DNA of 23,958 bases from the NCBI GenBank assembly GCA_034698045.1, contig JAQGAU010000782.1:1-23958 (forward strand), given 5' to 3'. A program made the position numbers and the translations under genes. The DNA comes from Paramacrobiotus richtersi (taxonomy: Eukaryota > Tardigrada > Eutardigrada > Parachela > Macrobiotidae). Positions 10,801 through 18,900 of this stretch are shown here, piece by piece. The notes below the pieces were generated by a model, which searched no databases, was not told the origin of the DNA, and was given only the letters and a program-made list of their open reading frames with translations. The number at the start of each line of letters is the position of its first letter. The stretch's first letter is position 1.

Positions 10801-13324
10801 CGCTTGGTACCTGGTAGCCATAGCGAATTAGAAATGCACTATATTCCCAGCCAGTTATCGATAGAGTCCTCCGCAGTTTCCGAAAGAAGTCTGTCCGCTG
10901 CGAGAAGTGTGTCACCAGAATTCCGCCGAACGGACCCAGAACCACCCGGTACTCAAGGGTCAGATATCCGTTTCGAAAAACCGCATGCATCCTATGAAAT
11001 GGACACGTTTTCGCCTCCGAATCCACAGTCATCGGCAAGCTCGTTCAATTTGACTAGAGCAGAAAGCCGGGCAGCCAAGATAGCAGGAAGTCCTTCATAC
11101 ACCGATGTCAGAGCAGACTCGAACGATGCAGACGACATTAGTAACAAAATGCAAGCTTCTCCATCGGAGTCAACTGAGACATCCTCTGAAAGCAGTCATT
11201 TTGACCACGATGATAAACAACATCTCGATCGCTACATTGCTTCGCATGATAGCAAAAAGCTCCGCAGAGATTCCGGCTCAGTTCGTGAACATATCCTGAG
11301 CCCTAGATTAGTAAAGGACACTTCTTCGATGGATGTTGGAAGATCAATCCGCACAAAAGACACACACGAGGACTTGCCACACTCCGGTACACAATGGTTT
11401 CATTCAAAATTACAGCAGACTCTTTGTAACGGTGATTTGACGTGCAGGTATGGGAGGTAAATCGTCCACTCATATGCATGTACATTCTGGAAGAAGCGAA
11501 GATGATTTGTACCGGAAAGAAAATCTACGTGCCTTGCAGGACAGTTACCGAGACAAGGAATACGGTAAGTTTGTGTCTTTGCGCTTTTCACAGTTCACAT
11601 GATGAAAATGTCCCGGCTAACTGTACAGCCGTCTATTTTTAGTACATACTCCAAGTGATGATGCCAGATCTCTGGAGACGAAACCGTCCCCGTCCATGGA
11701 AATGGTGTCCACTGAAAGTCCATATCCCTCTACGGATAATTCTCGAGCAAGCTGTAAATGTTTATGATGCTCGCTGACTTTTAACGCTGACCAGTTGCGT
11801 ACACAACATATCTCATATTACAGCACCGTCAGGGAAGACTGGGGATACGGATAACCAGCCACCAAAACCGGCAGCAGATCATCTGCCTTCACGAGTATCT
11901 TCCGAATCGGAATATACGAGCAGCCCAGAAGGTACTGACAAATTAATCATTCTGCAACGACTTGAATGCCCAAGCCTTGCTGCTTCGCAGATTCTAACAA
12001 GGCTAATATGAGTCAATATGGCTCGTCCTCTGCAACCAGTCTGACTACTACCGAGAAGCCACTGGATAATCCTACATCTGCGCCAGCTAATAGCAGTCGA
12101 CCTGCATCAGCTCACTCGACTGCCAGCATGTCTAATAAGGATCGTCAAAAGGACCTCCCATCTCCTTCGTCTTCCTTTACCAGTTCGACGAGTTCAGTTG
12201 ATATATCACAAATGGAAAAGCATGCAGCTTTAGTTGCTTCAGCCACTAGTGAGGCCCCCGAAAAAACTGCCTCAACCCATGAGTCGTAAGTGGAGTGTTA
12301 CGGTTTTAAATCATTTGATGGTCTATATAACATTACGACCAATGCCGAATAGAAGCCAAGTTCCAAGAGCAGAAGACAAACATCCCCAACATCAGACCGA
12401 TATCCACATTGAAGTAATACCCGCAGAGTCTGGATCCGAAAGGGTCAATGTTGAAATCAGACAACAAGACAGGAATCTTTTGTCGGCCTCGAAGAAGCCA
12501 TCACACCATTCAAGCAAGGGAGGATCTCGAAGCACATGTGAGGCAGCATAAGCGCTTGCATTCTGCATATCTTTCCAACTAGTGTCGTGAAATTTTGCAT
12601 ATTCCGCATTATTTGCCTTCGTTCCTCGTTGCATCGGTAAAATACTTTTAGCTGCGGGATCTAGTGGCTCCAGCGAATCAGGAACTCCCACGACAGCTTC
12701 CAAATATGCTACGTCGGAAGCCCCATCAGCGATACGCGGATCGGAAAGCGATGGTACACTTTTACTCAGTTAAAAGTCCAGAACAACTATTAAAAGGGTA
12801 TGTTTAATTTGCCATAGTTTCGCAAGTGTCAATGAGCTCTTCACCTCCTGAATCAACCGAAAGTAGCGGCAGTAATCAGGCTCCAACCGCCTTGGAGAAA
12901 CTGCATACCACATCTGAACAAAAGGGTATGGCCACAAAACAACGTCTGTAAGCAGTGCACACGCATTTTTATGTATTTTTCGAATGTTACGGAAGTAGTT
13001 GAAGAGAAAGCGTCAAAGGAATACGGCGGTCCCAGTAGCAAGCCTCTGGCCGCAGAGTCCGAAAACGTGTCCGTTTATGTTTCGATCCAGGACGTACATA
13101 CTAGCCCATTAAGCCTGCATGTTATTTCGAAGCAAGAGGATGATAAAGGGGGTACCGGAGTGGGACACGTTACCGTTGTCTCAGATGCACAGCCCGATCG
13201 GGTTAACGTTACCATAGAAGAGCACCATGAAAGTGGTTCGTCGGACCCATCGGAAAGGTCCCCGTCGGATACGGAATCCAATGTTTCCACTCAGGGTTCG
13301 GATCCGAAACATTCCAGTGAATGA
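1826..13324 (+). CDS. giant 15-exon gene: coiled-coil, Ser-rich, repeat-rich protein of about 3,419 residues, family unrecognised
   Basis: Exons, joined by exact phase matching at GT-AG junctions: 1826-2087, 2206-3288, 3377-3655, 3712-3907, 3997-4319, 4567-4668, 4727-11386, 11448-11564, 11643-11753, 11824-11931, 11991-12285, 12353-12537, 12652-12753, 12818-12925 and 12996-13324 (TGA). They total 10,260 nt, a multiple of three. ATG 1826 is the first ATG in the open frame; a 14-residue extension through an exon at 1521-1546 is possible. Residues 1 to about 365 are basic and polar, with many R/K/S/Q. Residues about 365-595 are charged and probably helical (ELHNLENELYKSIHKQKN, LRDDFQDYLRIMHKR). 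Residues about 750-2969, all in one exon, carry the repeats listed separately. The C-terminus is Ser/Glu-rich and encoded by small exons. There is no signal peptide or membrane span, so an intracellular scaffold-like protein is the best inference. Individual junctions could be off by a NAG choice, notably at 12996 (AG-T-AG). Confidence 0.75.
3030..3907 (+). other. predicted helical/coiled-coil region of the giant protein (spans exons 2-4)
   Basis: Residues about 365-605 are strongly charged with regularly spaced Leu, Ile, Met and aromatic residues and few Pro or Gly, unlike everything after. Examples are FMEWKQELHNLENELYKSI, DEFLDELNESGEQYADIHEE and AYQTEQARNADKDKKLQRQQ. The continuity of helical character across the introns at 3289-3376 and 3656-3711 supports those junctions. 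It is the only part of the protein likely to fold by itself, so it is the best probe for distant homologues. Confidence 0.6.
4320..4566 (+). other. 247-bp intron, the longest in the first giant gene
   Basis: Donor GTAAGT at 4320 follows an exon ending in acidic residues (YETEDD). Acceptor CTTACAG ends at 4566. Both sides are phase 1 and join cleanly. I looked for a microexon inside; the only flanked candidate (4381-4399) is 19 nt and would break the frame, so I keep one intron. Confidence 0.65.
5011..5628 (+). repeat. tandem 15-residue (45-bp) coding repeats, consensus H-A-G-V/I-Q-P-S
   Basis: Thirteen consecutive units plus a partial one, residues about 844-1049 of the giant protein. Each begins H-[AVTM]-[GAS]-[VI]-Q-P-S, followed by a variable eight-residue Ser/Thr/Ala-rich spacer ending in a hydrophobic residue. 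Examples are HAGIQPSSISMPSLV and HASVQPSTVSATQVT; one unit has 14 residues. His, Gln and Ser are the best kept positions while codons differ between units, so the array is not a very recent expansion. The period is too short for a globular domain; an extended chain or repeated binding peptide is more likely. Confidence 0.9.
5593..5844 (+). repeat. two tandem 42-residue (126-bp) units grown from the 15-residue array
   Basis: Units at 5593-5718 and 5719-5844 share the order H-x-G-V-Q-P-S-G, then T-Q-H-S, then RVPSQRSMK, then VSRQ. Each contains two HxGxQ-type elements, so this is a higher-order duplication on top of the basic repeat. A third, shortened copy (HVGIQQSAAEIS) begins at 5845. Confidence 0.85.
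6190..6327 (+). repeat. 12-residue variant HxGxQxS repeats
   Basis: HAAVQPSATDMY, HVGTQGSRTDLS and HTGSQRSKVDTA are three consecutive 12-residue units, followed by a partial HVGAQRSGIS. They keep the H-x-G-x-Q-x-S core of the upstream array but have a shorter spacer containing Asp. Isolated copies also occur between 5845 and 6190 (for example MGTQPS). Confidence 0.8.
6511..7716 (+). repeat. three dispersed PLS[LM]F...TRA...SRS units
   Basis: Copies start at 6511 (PLSLFLPHNDS), 7327 (PLSMFMANEDH) and 7627 (PLSMFEAHDVH). After a short acidic stretch each is followed by TRA, a small spacer and an SRS-type basic motif (ATSRSG, GKSRSE, DKSRSA). The second and third are 300 bp apart. The conserved order of three short motifs over about 30 residues suggests a diverged repeat unit under constraint. 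Confidence 0.75.
8287..8958 (+). repeat. three tandem 76-79-residue repeats with the core SSDSTAMLGE
   Basis: The cores begin at 8326, 8554 and 8791 (228 and 237 bp apart). Each reads S[KR]SA, SSDSTAMLGE[ED]I, DVL-GVPS, a variable region, then SMERL-P-NIQP and a Ser/Arg linker into the next copy; the third lacks the SMERL part. Nucleotide similarity is visible (for example TCAGATTCTACAGCCATG in all three), so these are the youngest large repeats of this exon. The MLGEEI-DVL segment could form a short amphipathic helix. Confidence 0.88.
9376..10869 (+). repeat. seven dispersed [WFY]-x-[IP]-PSQ-hydrophobic-S motifs
   Basis: PSQ positions begin at 9400, 9667, 9931, 10135, 10303, 10588 and 10846. 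Examples are SMWRPPSQMSIE, SMWKPPSQVSLA, SLFDIPSQLSV, SLFEIPSQMSM, DLYNIPSQLSL, SVFEIPSQVSV and MHYIPSQLSI. The first three are 267 and 264 bp apart; later spacing varies. Codons for PSQ differ among copies (CCA AGC CAG, CCT AGT CAA, CCA AGT CAA, CCC AGC CAG), so the peptide is kept while the DNA drifts. That is typical of a short linear motif bound repeatedly by one partner. The partner is unknown. Confidence 0.85.
11448..12925 (+). other. cluster of small cassette-like exons near the 3' end of the giant gene
   Basis: Exons 8-14. Those at 11448-11564 (117 nt), 11643-11753 (111), 11824-11931 (108), 12652-12753 (102) and 12818-12925 (108) are all multiples of three and bounded by phase-1 introns, so any can be skipped without a frameshift. 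The two remaining exons (295 and 185 nt) share a phase-2 intron and together are also a multiple of three. The encoded peptides are Ser/Pro/Glu-rich. The first, beginning MGGKSSTHMHVHSGRSEDDL, is the most informative sequence of the group. Several of these exons are too short to stand out as reading frames alone. Confidence 0.65.
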
Positions 13325-13616
13325 AGAGTCATCACGGATATGCCTTATCGGGAAATCTAGTGTGATTTGGTGGATTGGTGGGAAGGGAGAAAGATAATCG
13401 TTGTGACCTTTGTGGGTAACATTGCGTAACTCTTTTGTGTAAGCTCTTTTTGAAAGGTCAAGATGTGAAACCAACATAGGGCGGTTAAGGACAATTGTTT
13501 TATATGGCATTTAAGGACAGGAGTGAAATGGTTTAAATTATCTTATTGAATCGGGTTTTTCTGCTTAGTTACAAGCACTTGAAAAATGGACTGTACGATT
13601 GATATTTAATCACTGA

Positions 13617-13622
13617 ATTAAA
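13617..13622 (+). terminator. candidate poly(A) signal of the first giant gene
   Basis: ATTAAA, the common variant hexamer, lies about 295 bp after the TGA at 13322-13324. No plus-strand AATAAA was noticed nearer. Confidence 0.35.
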
Positions 13623-13664
13623 GTGTGATCTGCATTGTCCCGTAGTGCTAGTGTTATTTTTGAT

Positions 13665-13670
13665 TTTATT
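13665..13670 (-). terminator. candidate poly(A) signal of the minus-strand gene
   Basis: TTTATT on the plus strand reads AATAAA on the minus strand, about 120 bp beyond the stop codon at 13790-13792. The position suits a short 3' UTR. Confidence 0.45.
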
Positions 13671-13789
13671 TGACCTTTGAGCCGATACAAAAACGTCTCG
13701 TAGCGCATTATCATTTTGATTCATGAGTGGCAAACTCGACAATATAAGTTGCGGATCAAGAGAGGAATCGTTACATATAATGATAATCG

Positions 13790-15313
13790 TCACATCTCAT
13801 CATAATCAGCTAGGGTCGGTTGGTGAGGGAGCAGCTGCAGCAGTTTACTGTTCGCTTCCTTCAGCTTTTCCAAAAGCAAGTCGGTTTTCATTTTCAAAAT
13901 CCTTTGGTCTTCTTCCAGTTTTCTTTGATGAACCTTTAGTTCCATATATTTTCCTTCTTCTTTGGCAAATTTGCTTCTTAGCCGCTTGTGTTCTGTGCTG
14001 TCCACTGCGGTCATCTCAAAAGGATTCTTTACTGGTTTCGAAGGCTTTGCCGTTTCATCGAAAACGAACGATGTTGTGCTGATATCGGACGCAAGATCTG
14101 GAGAGCCTCGCATTCCGTAATACTTCACACGCAGCTGACAAAGATCTCGGTATAAGTCAGGATGATCGTGATGTACATCCTCTAAGGCTGTATTGCTTAA
14201 TGAGAATGTCGGTCTCAGCACACCCTTTTTCTTGGAAGTTTTGTTATAACGACCAGCTAATACGCGGTCATTAATGGCGTCCACAGATTCCGTACAATGA
14301 ATTCGCCTTTCAAAGTCTAACGGGACGGGGTCAAATCTCACCTTCCGTCTGGTTTGGACCAGTGGACCAGCAACCATCGATTTTCTCGTGGTTAGAATGG
14401 AAGCTTTGCGCCTCTGATTAGCTGCACTGGAAAGCTGTTTCTTAGCTATGGAAGTGCTGACGGGAACAGGCTTCTTTCGATCACGTGTTCCGCTTTTCCG
14501 CCACAGCCAGTACAACGCATGCTCCACATCCTCTTGGGTATGTGTCGAGCGAATAAGGAACACCTTGTGCGGAATGTGGAGACTGCCGAACTGTAATAAC
14601 TCTTCCCGCAGTAACAAGCGCTCAGACGAGCCGATCCGATCATGCCAGTTATAATCGTGGGTGTCGGCGATCGGATTTACCAAAAGAACAAGGAGGGGAA
14701 CATACTTTAAACTTGTTGTGGAATACAGATTGCGGAAAACCTGCCCGACTTTATCGGATACCAGAGCAATGCTTTCCGTAACAATAATCAGCGAATCTGC
14801 GCTTTGACCAACGAAAGCGTCGAACCGTTCAGAGAAAACGACATTAGCTGATTTGAGAGATGCCTTATTGAGAATGATTACATCAGCAGTGGAAATATAG
14901 TGCACAGGGTCGTTTTCGATTATAAACTCATGGCGAAGGTTGAGCAGGGCCGTAAAGATCTCGTCATAAAAGGTTGCATACTGTCTGCTCGCACATCGCC
15001 GGTCAAGATCCAACGTGAATATCACGGGTCGCAACTGGTAAGATGGAACTGGCAGTGGTAACCAATTCGTTCTGGTCTGCTCTACGATACGATGGAGCGG
15101 AGAATCCACGTACAGATCGAAGATCGCATGTTTGCAACGGGCCCATATAGATCGAGACTCGATTCCTGACGAGCTGTAGTCAGGCTTTACCTTGCGTTCG
15201 TAAAGTCCATGACGCAAATGGTAAACATGTAAATGTTTCTTTTTAGTCGGGCTGTGATCCCACTGATCGGCAGTGTAAATCTTTTTGTCCTGTCCGTAGT
15301 AATGGCTGCTCAT
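13790..15313 (-). CDS. 507-residue intronless protein: degenerate ARF-like GTPase-type region, RVxF motif, C-terminal coiled coil
   Basis: An uninterrupted 508-codon frame from ATG (15311-15313) to the stop at 13790. Residues about 95-275 resemble the order of elements of an ARF/ARL small GTPase. A hydrophobic first strand (PVIFTLDLD) is followed by SLIIVTES with VFRNLY, then VPLLVLLVNPIAD at the place of the NKxD guanine motif, and last EDVEHALYWLWRKSG, like the ARF C-terminal helix. The P-loop GxxxxGK[ST] is absent and NKxD is altered, so GTP binding is doubtful. Residues 324-327 are KVRF, matching the PP1-docking RVxF pattern, inside a basic stretch. Residues about 437-495 form a Lys/Glu/Leu coiled coil. 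A scaffold or pseudo-GTPase is my inference. It is convergent with the first giant gene and divergent from the second. Coding confidence is high, fold confidence low. Confidence 0.78.
   Translation of the reverse strand: MSSHYYGQDKKIYTADQWDHSPTKKKHLHVYHLRHGLYERKVKPDYSSSGIESRSIWARCKHAIFDLYVDSPLHRIVEQTRTNWLPLPVPSYQLRPVIFTLDLDRRCASRQYATFYDEIFTALLNLRHEFIIENDPVHYISTADVIILNKASLKSANVVFSERFDAFVGQSADSLIIVTESIALVSDKVGQVFRNLYSTTSLKYVPLLVLLVNPIADTHDYNWHDRIGSSERLLLREELLQFGSLHIPHKVFLIRSTHTQEDVEHALYWLWRKSGTRDRKKPVPVSTSIAKKQLSSAANQRRKASILTTRKSMVAGPLVQTRRKVRFDPVPLDFERRIHCTESVDAINDRVLAGRYNKTSKKKGVLRPTFSLSNTALEDVHHDHPDLYRDLCQLRVKYYGMRGSPDLASDISTTSFVFDETAKPSKPVKNPFEMTAVDSTEHKRLRSKFAKEEGKYMELKVHQRKLEEDQRILKMKTDLLLEKLKEANSKLLQLLPHQPTLADYDEM
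14489..15031 (-). other. ARF-like pseudo-GTPase-type region (tentative)
   Basis: Encodes residues about 95-275. Hydrophobic strands alternate with amphipathic helices in ARF-family order, ending in a helix comparable to the ARF C-terminal segment G-L-x-W-L. The phosphate-binding loop is missing. Other Rossmann-like folds could give the same pattern, so this needs a profile or structure search. Confidence 0.35.
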
Positions 15314-15951
15314 CCTACTTCACTCCGGAATTCTGAGGTCTCCGCTGACTCAGCGAGCAGATAGTACGTAAGTTCATTAGTACAAATGTGCGCAGGATAT
15401 CTGGCTGTTTACTTCATGTTAAAAAGGGAATACTTTTATTGAGTTAAGTTCAGTTAAACCGACTGCCGGAAGGGCCGTTCTTGGTTTGTGTTTGCAGGCC
15501 ATTGCCGGATGTGGCCTCGCACCGCTGTACATACATCGAGGTCGGCTTGTAACCGTTGCGCAGTTCATTTCTGACAACCTAATGAAGTCAATTTCTACAT
15601 TATTGTGCTGTTTCTCGTAGCGGACAAAGAATCAAAACTAATTAACGCTGTTCTAGCTGTTTTGGTACGTTGTTGCTATGGAAATTATCTGCCATGAAAA
15701 GGCTGAATTAATTTTTGTAAATGTGGCAGTGTCATGTTTTGCGAAAGCAGTGTCGTATTTTGCAAAATCCAGTGCAACAGCGATTGTTCAACGCAGTTAA
15801 ATGTGTGAGTATCTCCTCCAAGTGCTTGTTGCGCGATCCCCACCGAGATCTTTCTATACTGAAAAGCTTTCGTTACGTCGGTTCGTGAGCAACAGTAAAC
15901 AGATGAGTTATTCTACGGTCAGAAAATATCAGCACAGTTGCACTATGGGCA
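15314..15951. promoter_or_regulatory. divergent upstream region shared by the minus-strand gene and the second giant gene
   Basis: 638 bp between two start codons pointing away from each other, so it must hold the 5' UTRs and probably both promoters. I see no convincing TATA box. A 21-bp tandem duplication lies at 15726-15767, and a short upstream reading frame overlaps the start of the second giant gene. Confidence 0.5.
15726..15767. repeat. 21-bp tandem duplication in the divergent upstream region
   Basis: Two adjoining 21-bp units at 15726-15746 and 15747-15767, both beginning GCAGTGTC and containing TTTTGC, with three mismatches. It could be a doubled regulatory site for either gene. Confidence 0.7.
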
Positions 15952-15965
15952 ATGAAAACGGCTGA
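15903..15965 (+). other. upstream reading frame overlapping the start of the second giant gene
   Basis: ATG at 15903 opens a 20-codon frame ending TGA at 15963-15965, in a different frame from the ATG at 15952 that it overlaps. CAG immediately before it (15900-15902) could be a splice or spliced-leader acceptor. If the mRNA starts upstream, this frame could reduce translation from 15952, or the true start could lie elsewhere. Confidence 0.35.
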
Positions 15966-18900
15966 ATATTTCTTCAAATGGATATGCCTTAATTACTTTT
16001 GGAATGCATACGAAGCCCAATCGGTTTCTATTGACAGAGACTGGTCATCCCACTACACCTTCACAAACGACACAGATTACAACGGAAAATTTTCATTATT
16101 CCCGTTTGGCAACAAAAATGCGTCCGAGATTTCCGTTATACCAAATAATAATCTTTTTGTCTCGTTTGTGCCACGAATTGTCTCACTTTCCTGCTGTGCC
16201 CCGAGCAATACAAGCTGGAGAAACTGCTTGTGTGTGTCAGAAAACATGGAAATGGTCCTGGAGATGGAGAACGTCTCCTATAACGTGATGATGACCAAAC
16301 GCCATGCGAGTGGTTATTTGTTCACAAACAGCTGCAGCTATTTGGGACGTAGCAGTCATTCAGACTGTAAGAGGTCTCCTTAAAATTATGACGTCTCTCG
16401 GTTTTTGTTCAAGCTATATCCTTTCAGTGCGAAATGTCGTCATATCTTTTGATGGAGGGGTTCTGACTGCAGGAGCAGCCTATTTCAAAAACGATGTCGT
16501 ACAGTTTTCCGCACAAATTATCCGGGCAAAACACCTCGTGCGAAGTTGCAACGGCGATAATTACACAAAGGTGACGAGATGGAATGGGGATGAGGCTCAC
16601 ACCAACAAAAGGGCATGTATTTTCGTGACTCCGATTGTGCAGTCAGTGGATAAGGTGTGTACAAAAAGGTGTTTGCTTAATTCATAATTCTGTGTGTGAT
16701 CGGATTATAATATAAAAAAACCGAATAATCTGTCCCGAAGGAAAGCGCACTAACCCTCTTAGATGCATTTATGATGAAATTTCGAATTTTACTGTACTGA
16801 CACTTTACTGACACTTTACTGAGGATAACTTGGTGTAAGCAACAGGCATAACATATAACATAGATTGGTTTATGTAGATATCAGTAAGACATCAGAGTGA
16901 ACCATTAAATGAACTATCACAGAGTTTGTTTGTGTTGTTTCAATCAACTTTGTTTGTGAGGGAAATTTTGTATTGCATATCGCTCATCAAGAGCTGGTCT
17001 TCGCAGGCTCCAACACCAAAACTGCTTCGTGCTGTTTATGATGACGTGCAAGCATATTTGGAATACATGCTTGGTGACCATTCCCCGGTCACAATTCTGC
17101 ATGGAACTGAAAATCATGCGAATTGGAAGACTTCGAACCGCACGGAAAGGACATATGACATGTCAAGGGGAACCTGCAAGGAGGAAATTCGCCTAACACA
17201 GCTGCTTCGCCGTAAGTTGCATCTTGCCTGGATAATCAAGCGGAATGCTTTATCGAAACCATGTCCAAATGCAAAATTTGCTTAACGATTCTTGCACGCT
17301 TGGGGTTATCTTGCAGCAGTTTACGGCATAGAGGCAGACAAATATACGCGGCAAAAACGCTCTCGGAACTTCGAAACTACCGATTATGGATTCGACAGAA
17401 GAAGCAATCGACTTAACAGCGCAAGAAGCAGGTACTTTCCTTCAGGTAGTTGAATTTGACAGCTATAGATAACAGAAACGTTTTTGTCAGATCAGCCAGG
17501 TTGCGGCATGATGACGATGATGAGGACGAAAGTCAGCGAAGAAAGGGCTGGGGAATAACATATAGAACAGCTCGAACGTGGACAACTTCAGCGTCCACTA
17601 TTAAGACTACCGGAGGGCCAGCTGTATGGGAAATACTCCATACCGTGTACGAAACTTACAAGCCTGTTTACATTTTAGCGTCTGCTATGACGTTAGCAAT
17701 TACACTGACAGATTAGGGCTGAGCTACTCTTGATTGCAACCGATTGCACGGTATATTTTCTAGACCAACCACAACCACCACCACAACGACAACAACGACG
17801 ACCAAAACCACAACTACGAAGCCCTCTGTTGCCACAATCAAAACCTTGTCCAAAAATGCCGGCACTGGCAGCGTAATAACAAAACCCAGAGTTCACAGTA
17901 CGGCCAATCCCGGCTCGAAAAGAATCAACGCCGGAAGGACAACGGCAAAAGTAAAAGGTCATATGACCAGGAAGAAGCTCTCTTCGCTAGGTGGAACACC
18001 AAACCGGAAATTTACTGGAAGGAGTACTCCGTTCGTATCCAAGAAGCATGGGGCCACCACTCCACGTACGACAAAAGGATCAGCCGAATTACACGGCCCA
18101 TATGGCGGCGCTGCAGCCCGAACAGTCCATAAACCAGTGCCAGCGATCCGCAAACTGCAGATCGCGACAACCATGCCAACGACTCGGGAATTTGTGACCC
18201 TGAGATCACCACATAAGCCAGCAGCTTCGCCGCTCGGAGTTACAACGAAACCGATCCGCAAAGACGCCACACTCAAGACACACGCGACCGTTTTGCCAGC
18301 AGCAGGACAAAGTCAGCCGCCACCATGGGCCATTCCGGCGTACATGCCTTCAGTTGGTGCGCCTACTTTACCCATAGTCATCACCAAGAAACCTGGAAAT
18401 AAGCATGGATACCCCGTTACCTCTGTTGCAGCGGAAAACAGTCCTACGCATATTCACGGTCCTGACAGACAACACGCGGGGCAAATACCACCAGAACATG
18501 CGCCATCACTTTCAACCCAAAAGACGCTTTATGTGACACCGCGACCCATTCGTCCGGTTACATCAGTGTTGCAAATGGCCGAAAAGTATCACGTCACACC
18601 TGCGGGTTCTCCATTTGTTACGTCGAGTTACATGGGGAAAGGCGCAGAACAGAGCAGGTCGCAAGTGCCGAAGGCCTATCAGATAGCTACCACGCAGTCG
18701 GTTCCAGCGTGGGAAATTCCTAGATCAGTGGAGCCGCCGAAATCAGGAAAGAAAGACCGTACCGAACAATATGGCAGTGGGCCTCAGGCTGGTGCACATG
18801 AACCCGTCCCTGAAACGAAAGGTCACCCAAAGGAGTCACCAGCAAGTCGCTCTAAATTTCCTAAACGCGGACAGCCTAAAGCAGAAGAACACGGTGAAAC

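Larger units (their letters stand above)
13325..13789. other. convergent 3' region between the first giant gene and the minus-strand gene
   Basis: A 465-bp stretch where the two transcripts end facing each other. I find no open frame with coding character. It holds a candidate poly(A) signal for each strand, only about 45 bp apart but in crossed order, so the two 3' UTRs probably overlap. Confidence 0.65.

Noticed and set aside
11426..11447. GTAACG...GTGCAG as a 22-bp intron
   Set aside because: Far shorter than any other intron here; GTACAC at 11387 gives a normal 61-bp intron in the right phase.
17693..17962. Minus-strand Cys/Gly-rich frame
   Set aside because: Produced by reading the Thr/Lys tract in antisense; not a cysteine-rich protein gene.
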